From the NCBI RefSeq assembly GCF_016429255.1, contig NZ_JAELUG010000003.1, positions 1-64,000 of the forward strand: a stretch of DNA of 64,000 nucleotides, written 5' to 3'. How positions within the stretch are numbered: the stretch's first letter is position 1; the number at the start of each line of letters is the position of its first letter. This DNA is from Rhizobium sp. ASV8 (lineage in GTDB: Bacteria > Pseudomonadota > Alphaproteobacteria > Rhizobiales > Rhizobiaceae). Below, one piece after another: positions 24,603 to 32,721 of this stretch. The notes under the pieces are model-generated. The model searched no databases. It was not told where the DNA came from and saw only the letters and a program-made list of their open reading frames with translations. A program made the position numbers and the translations under genes.

Positions 24603-26810
24603 ATGGAGCGCATCTTGAAACAAGTCGCTTACGCGTTCGTGGCGCTATTTTTCCTTTGCGTTGGAGCGACGGCACAGCAAGCCGCCCCGCCGCAACCGGC
24701 GGCGAGCGCGGCTCAAAGCCAGGTGGCGAGCGATCCGCTCGCAACGCTCGTCGAGATCATGAAAGATGAAAAGCTTAGAAATGAACTCATCGGGCAGATC
24801 GAGGAAACGAGAAGGGCACGCCCTGCCGGCATTGCGTCAAGTCCGTCCCCGGCTTCGGCCGCCCCAGTCTCCGAAACATCCTCGGCGCTGGCAAAAAGCA
24901 GCGCTGAGGATGATCCACCGCGCGCGCAAGGGCTTGTGGCCGCGCTCACCGACTCAGTCCGCGAGCTTGGTGATCGGCTTCCCACCGCAGCGCTCGGCGC
25001 CCCCGTCGATATCAAGATTAGCGAAGCCCAGGCTCAGATAGAGCGACGACTGTCCACGCCGGAAGCTGGGACAAACTTGCGATCCTTCGGCCTGAGATCT
25101 GTTGCAGGATGGGCGCTGATCACGGGAGCCGCACTACTGCTTCTTGTCGTCGTTCGCAAACGGATACGCCTGCGGGTGGGAAAGGACGCCCGTTTCGCCT
25201 TCCTCGCGCGTGAGGCCGTTTTCCGTGGACTGCTCGGATTGCTTCCGCTCGTCTTGTGTTTCGTCTTCGCGTCGGCGTGGTTCCTATTCCTCGATTACGG
25301 ACCGCAGGCGCGCCTGATATTCGTGCTGCTGACCACGCCCTTTGCCTTTGCACTGGCAACGTCCGAACTCACATCCTGCGCCCTTCTGTTCCTCGTGCGG
25401 TCAAAAGGCTGGCGTCTCGTGGCATATGCGCAGAAGCGGCTCGCACCCTTGATTGGCGTGCTAACCGGTATCGCCGTTGCAAGTTCGCTCGCGACCACGC
25501 CCGAAATTCGCATCGCCATCGGTCCTGCCGCAGCAGACATCGCCGCACTGATCCTTGACTTGACGGTGCCTTTCTTCGCTCTTTACGTCATCCTGCGTCA
25601 CCGACGAACGGTTCGCAGCCTGATCGTCAAAGGCCGGACAGGCGAGGAAAACCCAACCTCATGGAACCGGGCAATTGCCTGGGTGGCGGCGCACTGGCAC
25701 CATCTTGGCGTGGCGTTCGTGATATTGAATGTGTGCGCCAGGCTGTTTGGAGCGCGCAACGGCAGCTTTCTCAGCCAGTCTTTCATGTCGGTCGCAATCA
25801 TCGTCCTGGCGCTGATCTCGTCCGGTACGCTTGGCCGCCTGCTGGAGGCTCGCAAGACCCGATGGCGTCGGCCCGTCACTGGAATGCGCCAGGTCGTCAT
25901 AGATCGCTTTGGCTCATTGCTGTTCCGCCTGGTCCGGATAGGGATCGCGACCGTCGCCGTGATCCTATGCCTCGGCCTTTGGGGGGTGGATGTCATCGGC
26001 TGGGGGAGCCGCGACGGCGCGACCGTCCTTCAGTCCATTTTTTCCATCGCGGCAGTCGTCTTCGTGACCTGGGCGTTGTGGGTTGTTCTCGACGCTTGGA
26101 TATCCGACGTGCTGTCTCCCGCAACCAACCGACAAAGATCGGCGCGCGTGATGACGCTTCTGCCGTTGCTGCGCAACATCGCCTTTGTTGCACTTACCGG
26201 CCTGACGGTCATTGGCGTTCTGTCCAACCTTGGGATTAACGTCGCGCCGCTCATCGCCGGAGCTGGCGTGGTCGGGCTTGCCGTCGGCTTTGGCTCGCAA
26301 CAGCTCGTCCAGGACGTCATTACCGGGATGTTCATGCTGCTCGAGGACACGATCGCCATCGGCGACGTTGTCGACACCGGTGACCGGGCGGGAACTGTTG
26401 AGGGGATGACCATCCGCACCGTCAAGATCCGCGACGGCGACGGAGCGCTTCACTCCATTCCATTCTCAACCATCAAGGCAATCAAGAACCGGTCGCGCGG
26501 CTTCGGCGTCTATACGGCCAGCATCACGCTGGATGTGCAGGCCGATATCGAACAGGCAATCCAGATCTTCAGGGCGGTTGGCGAGGAGGTTCGGACCGAT
26601 CCGGCCTTCGCCTCGAAAATCGTTGCAGCCTTCGATGTTTGGGGCGTCGACCAGGTCGGCCTTGACGGTGTCGTTCTCAAGGGGGCGATCAAGACATTGC
26701 CGCTGCAACAATGGAGCGTTGGTCGCGAGATCAATCGGCGCTTCAAGGAAAGGCTCCAGGCTGCCGATATCAAGCTTGCAACCAGATCGGCATTGCCGGC
26801 TCCCTTATGA
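24603..26810 (+). CDS. MscS-family mechanosensitive ion channel (large, KefA-like)
   Basis: About 735 residues. A signal peptide (VALFFLCVGATAQQ) leads to a periplasmic Ala/Pro/Ser-rich region (to about 150), then roughly ten hydrophobic segments. The MscS pore and vestibule follow: GAGVVGLAVGFGSQQLVQD (pore helix, near 555), LEDTIAIGDVV, then KIRDGDGALHSIPFS and KNRSRGF. This is the architecture of larger MscS homologues that release solutes on hypo-osmotic shock, complementing trehalose accumulation nearby. The start is uncertain: ATG 24582, ATG 24603 or TTG 24615; I chose the middle one, directly before the signal peptide. Confidence 0.88.
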   Translation: MERILKQVAYAFVALFFLCVGATAQQAAPPQPAASAAQSQVASDPLATLVEIMKDEKLRNELIGQIEETRRARPAGIASSPSPASAAPVSETSSALAKSSAEDDPPRAQGLVAALTDSVRELGDRLPTAALGAPVDIKISEAQAQIERRLSTPEAGTNLRSFGLRSVAGWALITGAALLLLVVVRKRIRLRVGKDARFAFLAREAVFRGLLGLLPLVLCFVFASAWFLFLDYGPQARLIFVLLTTPFAFALATSELTSCALLFLVRSKGWRLVAYAQKRLAPLIGVLTGIAVASSLATTPEIRIAIGPAAADIAALILDLTVPFFALYVILRHRRTVRSLIVKGRTGEENPTSWNRAIAWVAAHWHHLGVAFVILNVCARLFGARNGSFLSQSFMSVAIIVLALISSGTLGRLLEARKTRWRRPVTGMRQVVIDRFGSLLFRLVRIGIATVAVILCLGLWGVDVIGWGSRDGATVLQSIFSIAAVVFVTWALWVVLDAWISDVLSPATNRQRSARVMTLLPLLRNIAFVALTGLTVIGVLSNLGINVAPLIAGAGVVGLAVGFGSQQLVQDVITGMFMLLEDTIAIGDVVDTGDRAGTVEGMTIRTVKIRDGDGALHSIPFSTIKAIKNRSRGFGVYTASITLDVQADIEQAIQIFRAVGEEVRTDPAFASKIVAAFDVWGVDQVGLDGVVLKGAIKTLPLQQWSVGREINRRFKERLQAADIKLATRSALPAPL

Positions 26811-26971
26811 GGCTCTCTCCGCGCCCGTAACGCGCCCGTCTTGCTTATGTGGAGCCACGATGCCGGGCCGCAGTGACACCAACCAGAGTATTTCGAGTTT
26901 TTTCTCGCGCCTGCGCAACATTTGAATCAGTCGAGCGTTTAGCAGCCGAGGAATGTTAAGATGAGGGACCA

Positions 26972-27250
26972 ATGTTTCTTGTTCATATTGCCACTCGCAG
27001 GGCCGGAACCATCGACCTGACGAGCGGTGCCTTTACGCGCGACGATGCCATCGCACATATTGTGGCGACGATCCCCTCGTCTAGGCTTGAGGCGGATCGG
27101 ATACTCCGTGATGCTGGCCGGCTGGGACTATGCAGATGGAGCGGCGGGAATTTCGAAGTCCGGGCGAAGCTGCTTGCGACAGACAAAAGCTGCGAGCCGC
27201 AAAGACGGAGCCAGGAAGCAGCCCTTGAGACGATGGTGCAGAGAGCCTAA
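26972..27250 (+). CDS. Small protein of unknown function
   Basis: 92 residues, cytoplasmic and soluble. It begins FLVHIATRRAG, then DLTSGAFTRDDAIAHIV and LEADRILRDAGRLGL, an alpha/beta-like pattern without a family I recognise. GAGGG lies 4 nt before the ATG. It stands between the mechanosensitive channel and the heme oxygenase. Confidence 0.5.
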   Translation: MFLVHIATRRAGTIDLTSGAFTRDDAIAHIVATIPSSRLEADRILRDAGRLGLCRWSGGNFEVRAKLLATDKSCEPQRRSQEAALETMVQRA

Positions 27251-27443
27251 GCGCCGCATCTAAACGACACCTCGCGGTCGTCGGCTCGGTTCGATCGGCC
27301 GTTGATCCGTCGGCCGATACCAACCTCTTGCCTCCAACGATTTGGCGTCTATCGTGCGACCGTATGGCCGCCAATGCCGATCATCTCGTTGTTGCGGCAA
27401 TGGCGAACGCGCAGTCGTTACTTATTCGAACTTTGACGTTGTT

Positions 27444-27469
27444 GGAACAAATTGCGGCCCGATCGAGTT
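27444..27469 (+). promoter_or_regulatory. EcfG-like promoter before the phytochrome operon
   Basis: GGAAC (27444-27448), 17 nt, AGTT (27466-27469), 55 nt upstream of the heme oxygenase start. One mismatch and 17-nt spacing, which the consensus allows. Confidence 0.4.
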
Positions 27470-27524
27470 AAGAGGCTGAATTCGTGCAACAAACGCAACG
27501 CTCGAAAAAGGGTTTATTCTTTAG

Positions 27525-28103
27525 ATGCTGCAACGGGTCTCGCCAGGCCGCCGCTGGCGCTTGAAATCGGCAACAGAGCCACATCATCATCGGCTCGACG
27601 CTTTGAACAATCAATTCGCCATGTTCGCGTCAGTTTCTTCCTACAGACACTATTTGGCGGCTACGCTCGCAAGTCGATCGCAATTGGAAGCGATGCTCGC
27701 AGCCGCCCAAATCGATGCACTGGTGCCGAATTGGAACCGCATCCAAATTGTGCCGCGGCTCCTGGAGGATCTCAGCGATCTCGGAGACGATGACCCGGCA
27801 TGGGTCGAAACGACCGGAACCGTGATCGACAGCTCCGCTGTCATCGGTACGCTATACGTATTGGAAGGTTCTGGTCTGGGGGCCGCCATTCTACTCAAGC
27901 GGGCGATCAAGCTCGGCATGTCTGCCACCTTCGGTGCGCGCCATCTCGCGCAGCAGGCCGCCAACCTGTCATCGTGGCGGGAGATGCTTCACCTCATCGA
28001 GACGACACCGATCGACGACGAAGATCGCTGCGAACGAGCGGCAATTGCGGCCTTTGATGTTTTCGAAACCAATTATCGGAAAGTATTTGGCAATGTCCCA
28101 TGA
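27525..28103 (+). CDS. bphO: Heme oxygenase, biliverdin-forming (phytochrome partner)
   Basis: 192 residues. It opens heme to biliverdin IX-alpha, the chromophore of bacteriophytochromes. LKSATEPHHHRLD (residues about 14-26) carries the heme-ligand His region, and GTLYVLEGSGLGAAILLKR is the conserved distal-helix motif of bacterial heme oxygenases. Its 3' end overlaps the phytochrome start by 11 nt, so the pair is translationally coupled. Other enzymes in the heme-oxygenase-like fold exist, but the gene pairing makes the assignment strong. Confidence 0.88.
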   Translation: MLQRVSPGRRWRLKSATEPHHHRLDALNNQFAMFASVSSYRHYLAATLASRSQLEAMLAAAQIDALVPNWNRIQIVPRLLEDLSDLGDDDPAWVETTGTVIDSSAVIGTLYVLEGSGLGAAILLKRAIKLGMSATFGARHLAQQAANLSSWREMLHLIETTPIDDEDRCERAAIAAFDVFETNYRKVFGNVP

Positions 28104-30249
28104 CATCTCCGTCGATCAGACTGCATGTGATCGCGAGCCGATCCATATTCCCGGATCGATCCAACCGCACGGGCTTCTTTTCGTCGTCGAGAGAGAGACC
28201 GGCACAGTCATCGCCGGAGCCGGCGCGATCGAGGCCTTTTTCGGCAAGGACTGGATGAGGCGCTCAATTTGTGACCTATTGGCTTTTGACCTGCTTGAAA
28301 GGGCGCAACAAGCGCCGCGTGCGAGCGAAATCATTCTTGGAAAGCAAGAGATAGCCGGCAAGGTTCACGATATCCTCGGTCATATCACCGATGACTTGAT
28401 CCTGGTCGAGCTTGAGCCCGCACCAATTTCGCAGCTGACACCGGAGCAGTCACTATCCAATCTCGACGCAATCGCCCAGAAGTTCGAAGCATCGCCCGAC
28501 ATGGCGAGCCTTTTTCAAAACGCGGCGGTGGCCTTTCGCGAGCTGACAGGTTTCGATCGGGTGATGATCTATCAGTTCACGGAGGATGCCTCGGGCGTCG
28601 TCATTGCCGAAGATCGTAATGCGGCCTTTCCACCGTTCCTGCATCATCACTTTCCCGCAAGCGACATTCCGAAACAGGCCCGCGCGCTCTATCTGCGCAA
28701 TCGCGTTCGTGCCATCCCTGATTCCACCTATACAGCCGCTCCTCTTCGTTTCGCGGACGGCATCCCGCGGACGATCGATCTTAGCGATGTGGCGCTCAGA
28801 AGCGTTTCGCCCGTTCATCTGCAATATCTTCGCAACATGGGAGTGGCTGCGAGCGCATCTGTCTCAATCATCAAGGATGGAGTTCTCTGGGGTCTGATCG
28901 CTTGCCATAATTCTGCGCCGCTGCGGATGCCGTTTGCAATACGATCGGCCGCGATGGCCTTGGCAGGCAGTCTTGCCAGGCAGATTAAAGCGAAGGATGA
29001 AGCGGAAAACGCGCGCGAGCGCCTAAGGCTCAGAGCGCATGAGGACCGGTTGATCGATAACCTCCGATTGAACGCTCCGTTGCAGGAGGTGCTGACGAGC
29101 GCGGCGTCGAATTTGCGGCAGATGATGTTGGCCGACGGGTTTGCTGCTGTAAGCGGGGAGGCGCTTTTTGCTCATTCCGGGCCGGTTCCCGACCTCGACG
29201 ATCTGCGCTCCCTCATCGGATTTGTTTTGCCGAAAATGAGGGACGGGATGTACCACTCGCATCAAGTCGGCCGATTGCCGGAACTGCCGCCACATCTGAT
29301 CGCGGTTGCAAGCGGCCTGGCGGTACTTAAGCTCCCACTTGAGGAAGATCTGTTTCTCGTCTGGCTGCGGGCGGAACAGGTGCAGATCGTGGAGTGGGCG
29401 GGTAATCCGCACAAGGACGCGTCACGGGCTGCGACAACGCCGCTGACGCCACGGGCCTCGTTCGAAGCCTGGTCGGAAGAGGTCCGCGGTATCGCAAAGA
29501 TCTGGAACAACAATAAGATCGATGCAATGAATAGGGTCGGTCGCGCCATCTATGAAAGCCATCAGCGTCAGCGCATCGCTCGGCTCAATCGCGAATTGGA
29601 GAAGACGCTCGCACAGAAAGATGAGTTGCTCGAGCAGAAGGATTTTCTGATGCGCGAGATCAATCATCGCGTCCAAAACAGCCTGCAGCTTGTCTCGACC
29701 TTTCTCAAGATGCAGGTCCGAGAAACGGACGATCCGTCGATTGTCCAGCACTTGACGGATGCCCGTGCGCGCATTGCGGCCGTCGCGCTTGTTCACAGGC
29801 GCCTCTATTCGGATAATTACGTCGGAACCGTCGATCTTGCTCGCTACCTGAGTGAACTTTCCCACGAGCTTTTTCTGTCAATGGGAGAGGAGTGGCGCAG
29901 CCACCACCGGCACGATTTCGCACCCGTGTTGATGGACGCCGACCGTGCGATCAATCTCGGCCTCATCTTTTCCGAACTGATCACGAACGCGAACAAATAT
30001 GCCTATGGGGGCGCTCCCGGTCCAACAAGCGCTGTTCTTGACCACCACCTAAACGCCGTCCGCCTGACTGTGGCCGACAGTGGCGGTGGCAGGACGCGCA
30101 TGGCAACAGGATTTGGAAGCAAGATGCTGAACGCGATTGTCGGTGGCCTCGGCGGTGAAATGGAAGAAGCCGACAACAATCCGGGGCTGAAGACCATTGT
30201 CACCGTGCCGATCCAATTCACCCCTCGCAAAGAGAGCTTGGGCGGATGA
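28093..30249 (+). CDS. bphP: Bacteriophytochrome with HWE/HisKA_2 kinase
   Basis: 718-residue red/far-red photoreceptor kinase. The N-terminal Cys12 (DQTACDREPIHIPGSIQPHG) is the biliverdin attachment residue. A PAS-type domain (about 12-110), GAF domain (130-300, with FPASDIPKQARALY and DSTY) and PHY domain (310-480) follow. The output is not a classical HisKA but HWE/HisKA_2: LMREINHRVQNSLQLV with His525, then LIFSELITNANKYA. That class typically signals to PhyR-type or single-domain regulators. No response regulator gene is adjacent. ATG 28093 overlaps the bphO stop. A strong stem-loop follows the gene. Confidence 0.93.
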   Translation: MSHDISVDQTACDREPIHIPGSIQPHGLLFVVERETGTVIAGAGAIEAFFGKDWMRRSICDLLAFDLLERAQQAPRASEIILGKQEIAGKVHDILGHITDDLILVELEPAPISQLTPEQSLSNLDAIAQKFEASPDMASLFQNAAVAFRELTGFDRVMIYQFTEDASGVVIAEDRNAAFPPFLHHHFPASDIPKQARALYLRNRVRAIPDSTYTAAPLRFADGIPRTIDLSDVALRSVSPVHLQYLRNMGVAASASVSIIKDGVLWGLIACHNSAPLRMPFAIRSAAMALAGSLARQIKAKDEAENARERLRLRAHEDRLIDNLRLNAPLQEVLTSAASNLRQMMLADGFAAVSGEALFAHSGPVPDLDDLRSLIGFVLPKMRDGMYHSHQVGRLPELPPHLIAVASGLAVLKLPLEEDLFLVWLRAEQVQIVEWAGNPHKDASRAATTPLTPRASFEAWSEEVRGIAKIWNNNKIDAMNRVGRAIYESHQRQRIARLNRELEKTLAQKDELLEQKDFLMREINHRVQNSLQLVSTFLKMQVRETDDPSIVQHLTDARARIAAVALVHRRLYSDNYVGTVDLARYLSELSHELFLSMGEEWRSHHRHDFAPVLMDADRAINLGLIFSELITNANKYAYGGAPGPTSAVLDHHLNAVRLTVADSGGGRTRMATGFGSKMLNAIVGGLGGEMEEADNNPGLKTIVTVPIQFTPRKESLGG

Positions 30250-30325
30250 GTTCAAGCGAGCCAAAAATCGAGGAGGCGGAAAGAGAATATCGGTGGGTGA
30301 ACACACCCAACATGATAGCAAAATA

Positions 30326-30345
30326 GGCGCCGCATTCGCGGCGCC
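30326..30345. terminator. Bidirectional stem-loop between bphP and the PRC-barrel gene
   Basis: Perfect 8-bp stem GGCGCCGC/GCGGCGCC with a 4-nt loop, lying between two convergent genes. CCTTT follows on the plus strand. Confidence 0.65.
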
Positions 30346-30372
30346 CTTTGCATTAAACGATAGATCTGTCTG

Positions 30373-30774
30373 TCACTTCCCCCAGCGACCTTCATACTTG
30401 AACTCGGGGGCTTCCTTGAGCTGCTCTTTCGTGGCGGGCATCGACGCCGACCACTTCTTGTCGCTTTCGTTATATGTCACCTTGATGGCAGTCGGGGAAA
30501 CGATGACATAGTGCTCGCCGATACCGAGGAACCCTCCTACGGAGACGATGTAGCCGGCAAGTTGGCCGCCCGAAATGATAAGATCCTTGATCTCGCCGAC
30601 ATTCTCCTTGTCGCCGTTTTGAATATTCAGGCCAATGAGATTGTAACTCAGAACATCGGTGGGTTTGGCGGTCAGGAACACGTCGGCAATAGTTGTTGTC
30701 GCCGTGGCACTCTGAGCGCTTGCGGTCGTTGCAAGCATAGCGGATGCAGCCAAGGCAAGAAGAAGGCGACGCAT
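30373..30774 (-). CDS. Secreted PRC-barrel-domain protein
   Basis: 133 residues. A signal peptide (MRRLLLALAASAMLATTASA) precedes a PRC-barrel fold: LIGLNIQNGDKENVGEIKDL, then AGYIVSVGGFLGIGEHYV. Rhizobial exported PRC-barrel proteins of this size are common among stress genes. A one-mismatch EcfG promoter lies 50 nt upstream. Confidence 0.85.
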   Translation of the reverse strand: MRRLLLALAASAMLATTASAQSATATTTIADVFLTAKPTDVLSYNLIGLNIQNGDKENVGEIKDLIISGGQLAGYIVSVGGFLGIGEHYVIVSPTAIKVTYNESDKKWSASMPATKEQLKEAPEFKYEGRWGK

Positions 30775-30823
30775 ATATATTCTCCTAAATATCGGATTAT
30801 GTTAGCTTATTTAACATTGATAT

Positions 30824-30848
30824 AATGAACCGGAGACCGAAAGGTTCC
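30824..30848 (-). promoter_or_regulatory. EcfG-like promoter for the PRC-barrel gene, one mismatch
   Basis: Minus strand: GGAAC (30848-30844), 16 nt, CATT (30827-30824), 50 nt upstream of the gene. Confidence 0.5.
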
Positions 30849-31014
30849 CTCGCTGGCATGCATTTTGCAGAGATCGCCGCAATGGCCGTTCAGGTAGGGA
30901 AAAGCGCCACGCACGATCGAAGGCGACATGATGCTCGTAAAATCATGGGCAAAGATTTGATTTGGACAAGGACTGCAGCGAACCTCTTGATAGCTCGAAA
31001 TTGGCGACTGCCCG

Positions 31015-31164
31015 CTAATGATGCTTGAAATACTGAACCTCACGCTCATGCTTTTCGGCCGCTTCGCGCGAGTTGAAAGTTCCAAGATTCTTGCGCTTGT
31101 TTGTCTTCGGGTCGACCTTGCGGGAGTAAAGGCGATATTCGCCTGATTTCAGTTTACGGATCAT
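31015..31164 (-). CDS. 49-residue basic protein
   Basis: Very basic, starting MIRKLKSGEYRLYSRKVDP and containing FNSREAAEKHEREVQYFK. A beta-strand pair followed by a helix is likely. I recall near-identical short proteins in many Alphaproteobacteria, of unknown function, possibly nucleic-acid binding. It lies about 140 nt downstream of the DUF1328 gene on the same strand and may share its exact EcfG promoter. Confidence 0.72.
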   Translation of the reverse strand: MIRKLKSGEYRLYSRKVDPKTNKRKNLGTFNSREAAEKHEREVQYFKHH

Positions 31165-31302
31165 TTTCGCTTTCTCCTGCCAGCAGGGAGCCGGCATATG
31201 AAAACACGCTTGGCGCCCGAGGGAGAGGCTGACAGAGCAGCCCCACCTCATTAGGTCAGTACAGCCGACCGGCCGCCAAACGCCGCGGGAATGGTTCCCA
31301 TA

Positions 31303-31464
31303 TTATCGTCTCATGACATTCATGATCAGAGACACGACGAAGAAGATTAGAAAGATAAAGAACAGAACCTGGGCAATCGATGCGGACGCACCTGCAATAC
31401 CGCCAAAGCCGAGGGCACCCGCGACGAGGGCGACGACCAGGAACACAAGGGCATAGTAAAGCAT
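31303..31464 (-). CDS. DUF1328 small membrane protein
   Basis: 53 residues: [22 protein letters not shown], a short polar turn, then [19 protein letters not shown] and MRR. This is the DUF1328/YtjA pattern of two membrane helices. GGAGA precedes the ATG and an exact EcfG promoter lies 35 nt upstream. It is too short for standard frame lists. Confidence 0.88.
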   Translation of the reverse strand: MLYYALVFLVVALVAGALGFGGIAGASASIAQVLFFIFLIFFVVSLIMNVMRR

Positions 31465-31498
31465 CTTTTTCTCCATCCGTTGCTATTGCTGTATGCAC

Positions 31499-31523
31499 AA
31501 CGGAACGGACGGTGCTTTGTTCC
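31499..31523 (-). promoter_or_regulatory. EcfG-type promoter for the DUF1328 gene
   Basis: Minus strand: exact GGAAC (31523-31519), 16 nt, CGTT (31502-31499). Confidence 0.8.
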
Positions 31524-31538
31524 GCCTGTCGGCAGCGG

Positions 31539-32066
31539 CTATGCGGGGAACATCGCTCGCCGCGCGTGCGCCAGTGCATCGCCGCTATCGGGCGGCGGCG
31601 GTTCGGCGGCATCCAGATATAATTTCGCCGGCGCGGTCAGCACGAACCAAAGACTGGCGCCGAAGAGAAAAAATCTCGCGGAATGATCGTCCGCGTAAAC
31701 GCAGAATGGAAGAACGGCTGACGTGAACAAGACGGTCAGCCGTATCGCCCATTCGGCATCGCGCTTGTGCGCGGCCTGCGCGGCCAAGCCACGATAGGAT
31801 CTCATATCGTAGTTTCGGCTTCCTTCCCCGAAAATTAGCAGGCGAATAGACGGAAATGCCAGCATCATCAGGGTGCCGACAGCGAAACCATAGACGGGAC
31901 CCTCAAGAAAGAGCCGGGCGGCTGCCGCCAATGCCAGGATGACAGAGACGTGCCATAGCGGCGCGAGCTTGCGGGGAGAATGCCCCGTCTGCCCATGCCA
32001 AAACCACATGGCCCTCGATCCGAGGAGTAGCAGCGGTCGATCGACAAAGCGATTGAGGAAATCCAT
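31539..32066 (-). CDS. Inner-membrane protein of unknown function
   Basis: About 175 residues. From ATG 32066 (GGAAGGG 6 nt upstream) it reads MDFLNRFVDRPLLLLG. Hydrophobic segments near 42-60, 65-85 and 120-150 and a charged tail suggest three or four membrane helices. No domain recognised. The frame is open up to 32243, but the ribosome site favours the shorter form. It lies directly upstream of the DUF1328 promoter region. Confidence 0.65.
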   Translation of the reverse strand: MDFLNRFVDRPLLLLGSRAMWFWHGQTGHSPRKLAPLWHVSVILALAAAARLFLEGPVYGFAVGTLMMLAFPSIRLLIFGEGSRNYDMRSYRGLAAQAAHKRDAEWAIRLTVLFTSAVLPFCVYADDHSARFFLFGASLWFVLTAPAKLYLDAAEPPPPDSGDALAHARRAMFPA

Positions 32067-32270
32067 GATGCGCCCTTCCGAGAATGGCGCAAGGTAACAG
32101 CAGAGAAATTCGGCGTCAGCATGGCGGCCGCCCTGTAGGTCCATTCGAACGCTGCGGATTTCGTCACCTGCGATCCCCGTCATGGTCACCATAGCGGTGC
32201 AAGATGATTCCTCGCCGCCTCGGGATAGGCTTTTCGATGGCATGCGAAAGAGACCAGGAAAATACCAGGT

Positions 32271-32486
32271 TTATCGGACCTCCATGTCTTTCGTCAGATC
32301 GCGAAAAGACGGAGTGCGCTGTTTGGCGGCCATGAGCAGATCAAGTTCGATAGAGGACGGGCCGAAGCGGACAAAAAGGTCTTCCGCCATCCTCTCGTCC
32401 AGCCTGTATTTTTTCCGGAAATCCGCCAGGGAATAGGCGGCACCTCGTAGAAGTCGTCGCCGCTCGAAAGGACGCTGTGTTTCCAT
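32271..32486 (-). CDS. Small charged protein of unknown function
   Basis: 71 residues, highly charged: METQRPFERRRLL, SLADFRKKYRLDERMAEDLF, and SSIELDLLMAAKQR. The helix-rich pattern might be DNA-binding, but no family is recognised. GAGGAG lies upstream of the ATG. A second open frame (32599 down to 32294) overlaps it; the first 40 codons of that frame, reading FRLYFDCDGTLRYQIALAER, look protein-like as well. Confidence 0.6.
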   Translation of the reverse strand: METQRPFERRRLLRGAAYSLADFRKKYRLDERMAEDLFVRFGPSSIELDLLMAAKQRTPSFRDLTKDMEVR

Positions 32487-32721
32487 TGATCAATCTCCTC
32501 ATTGTTCCGCTCAGCTAAAGCGATCTGGTAGCGTAAAGTTCCGTCGCAGTCGAAATACAACCGAAAGACACGCAAGCCCCGAACCGATCCCACATCCAAG
32601 CTCCTGCAGTTGCATTCTTTTTGCTACTTATGACTTTCGGGAACAAACGGGCATGTCGTGCGCTTCGTTCGCACCGCGACTGACAAAATGTCCAAGTCCC
32701 GGCGCCTGCTGGGAGGCAGTC

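Noticed and set aside
32518..32542. GGAAC-N16-GCTT on the minus strand upstream of the 71-residue gene
   Set aside because: Two mismatches; could be a weak stress promoter but not supported.
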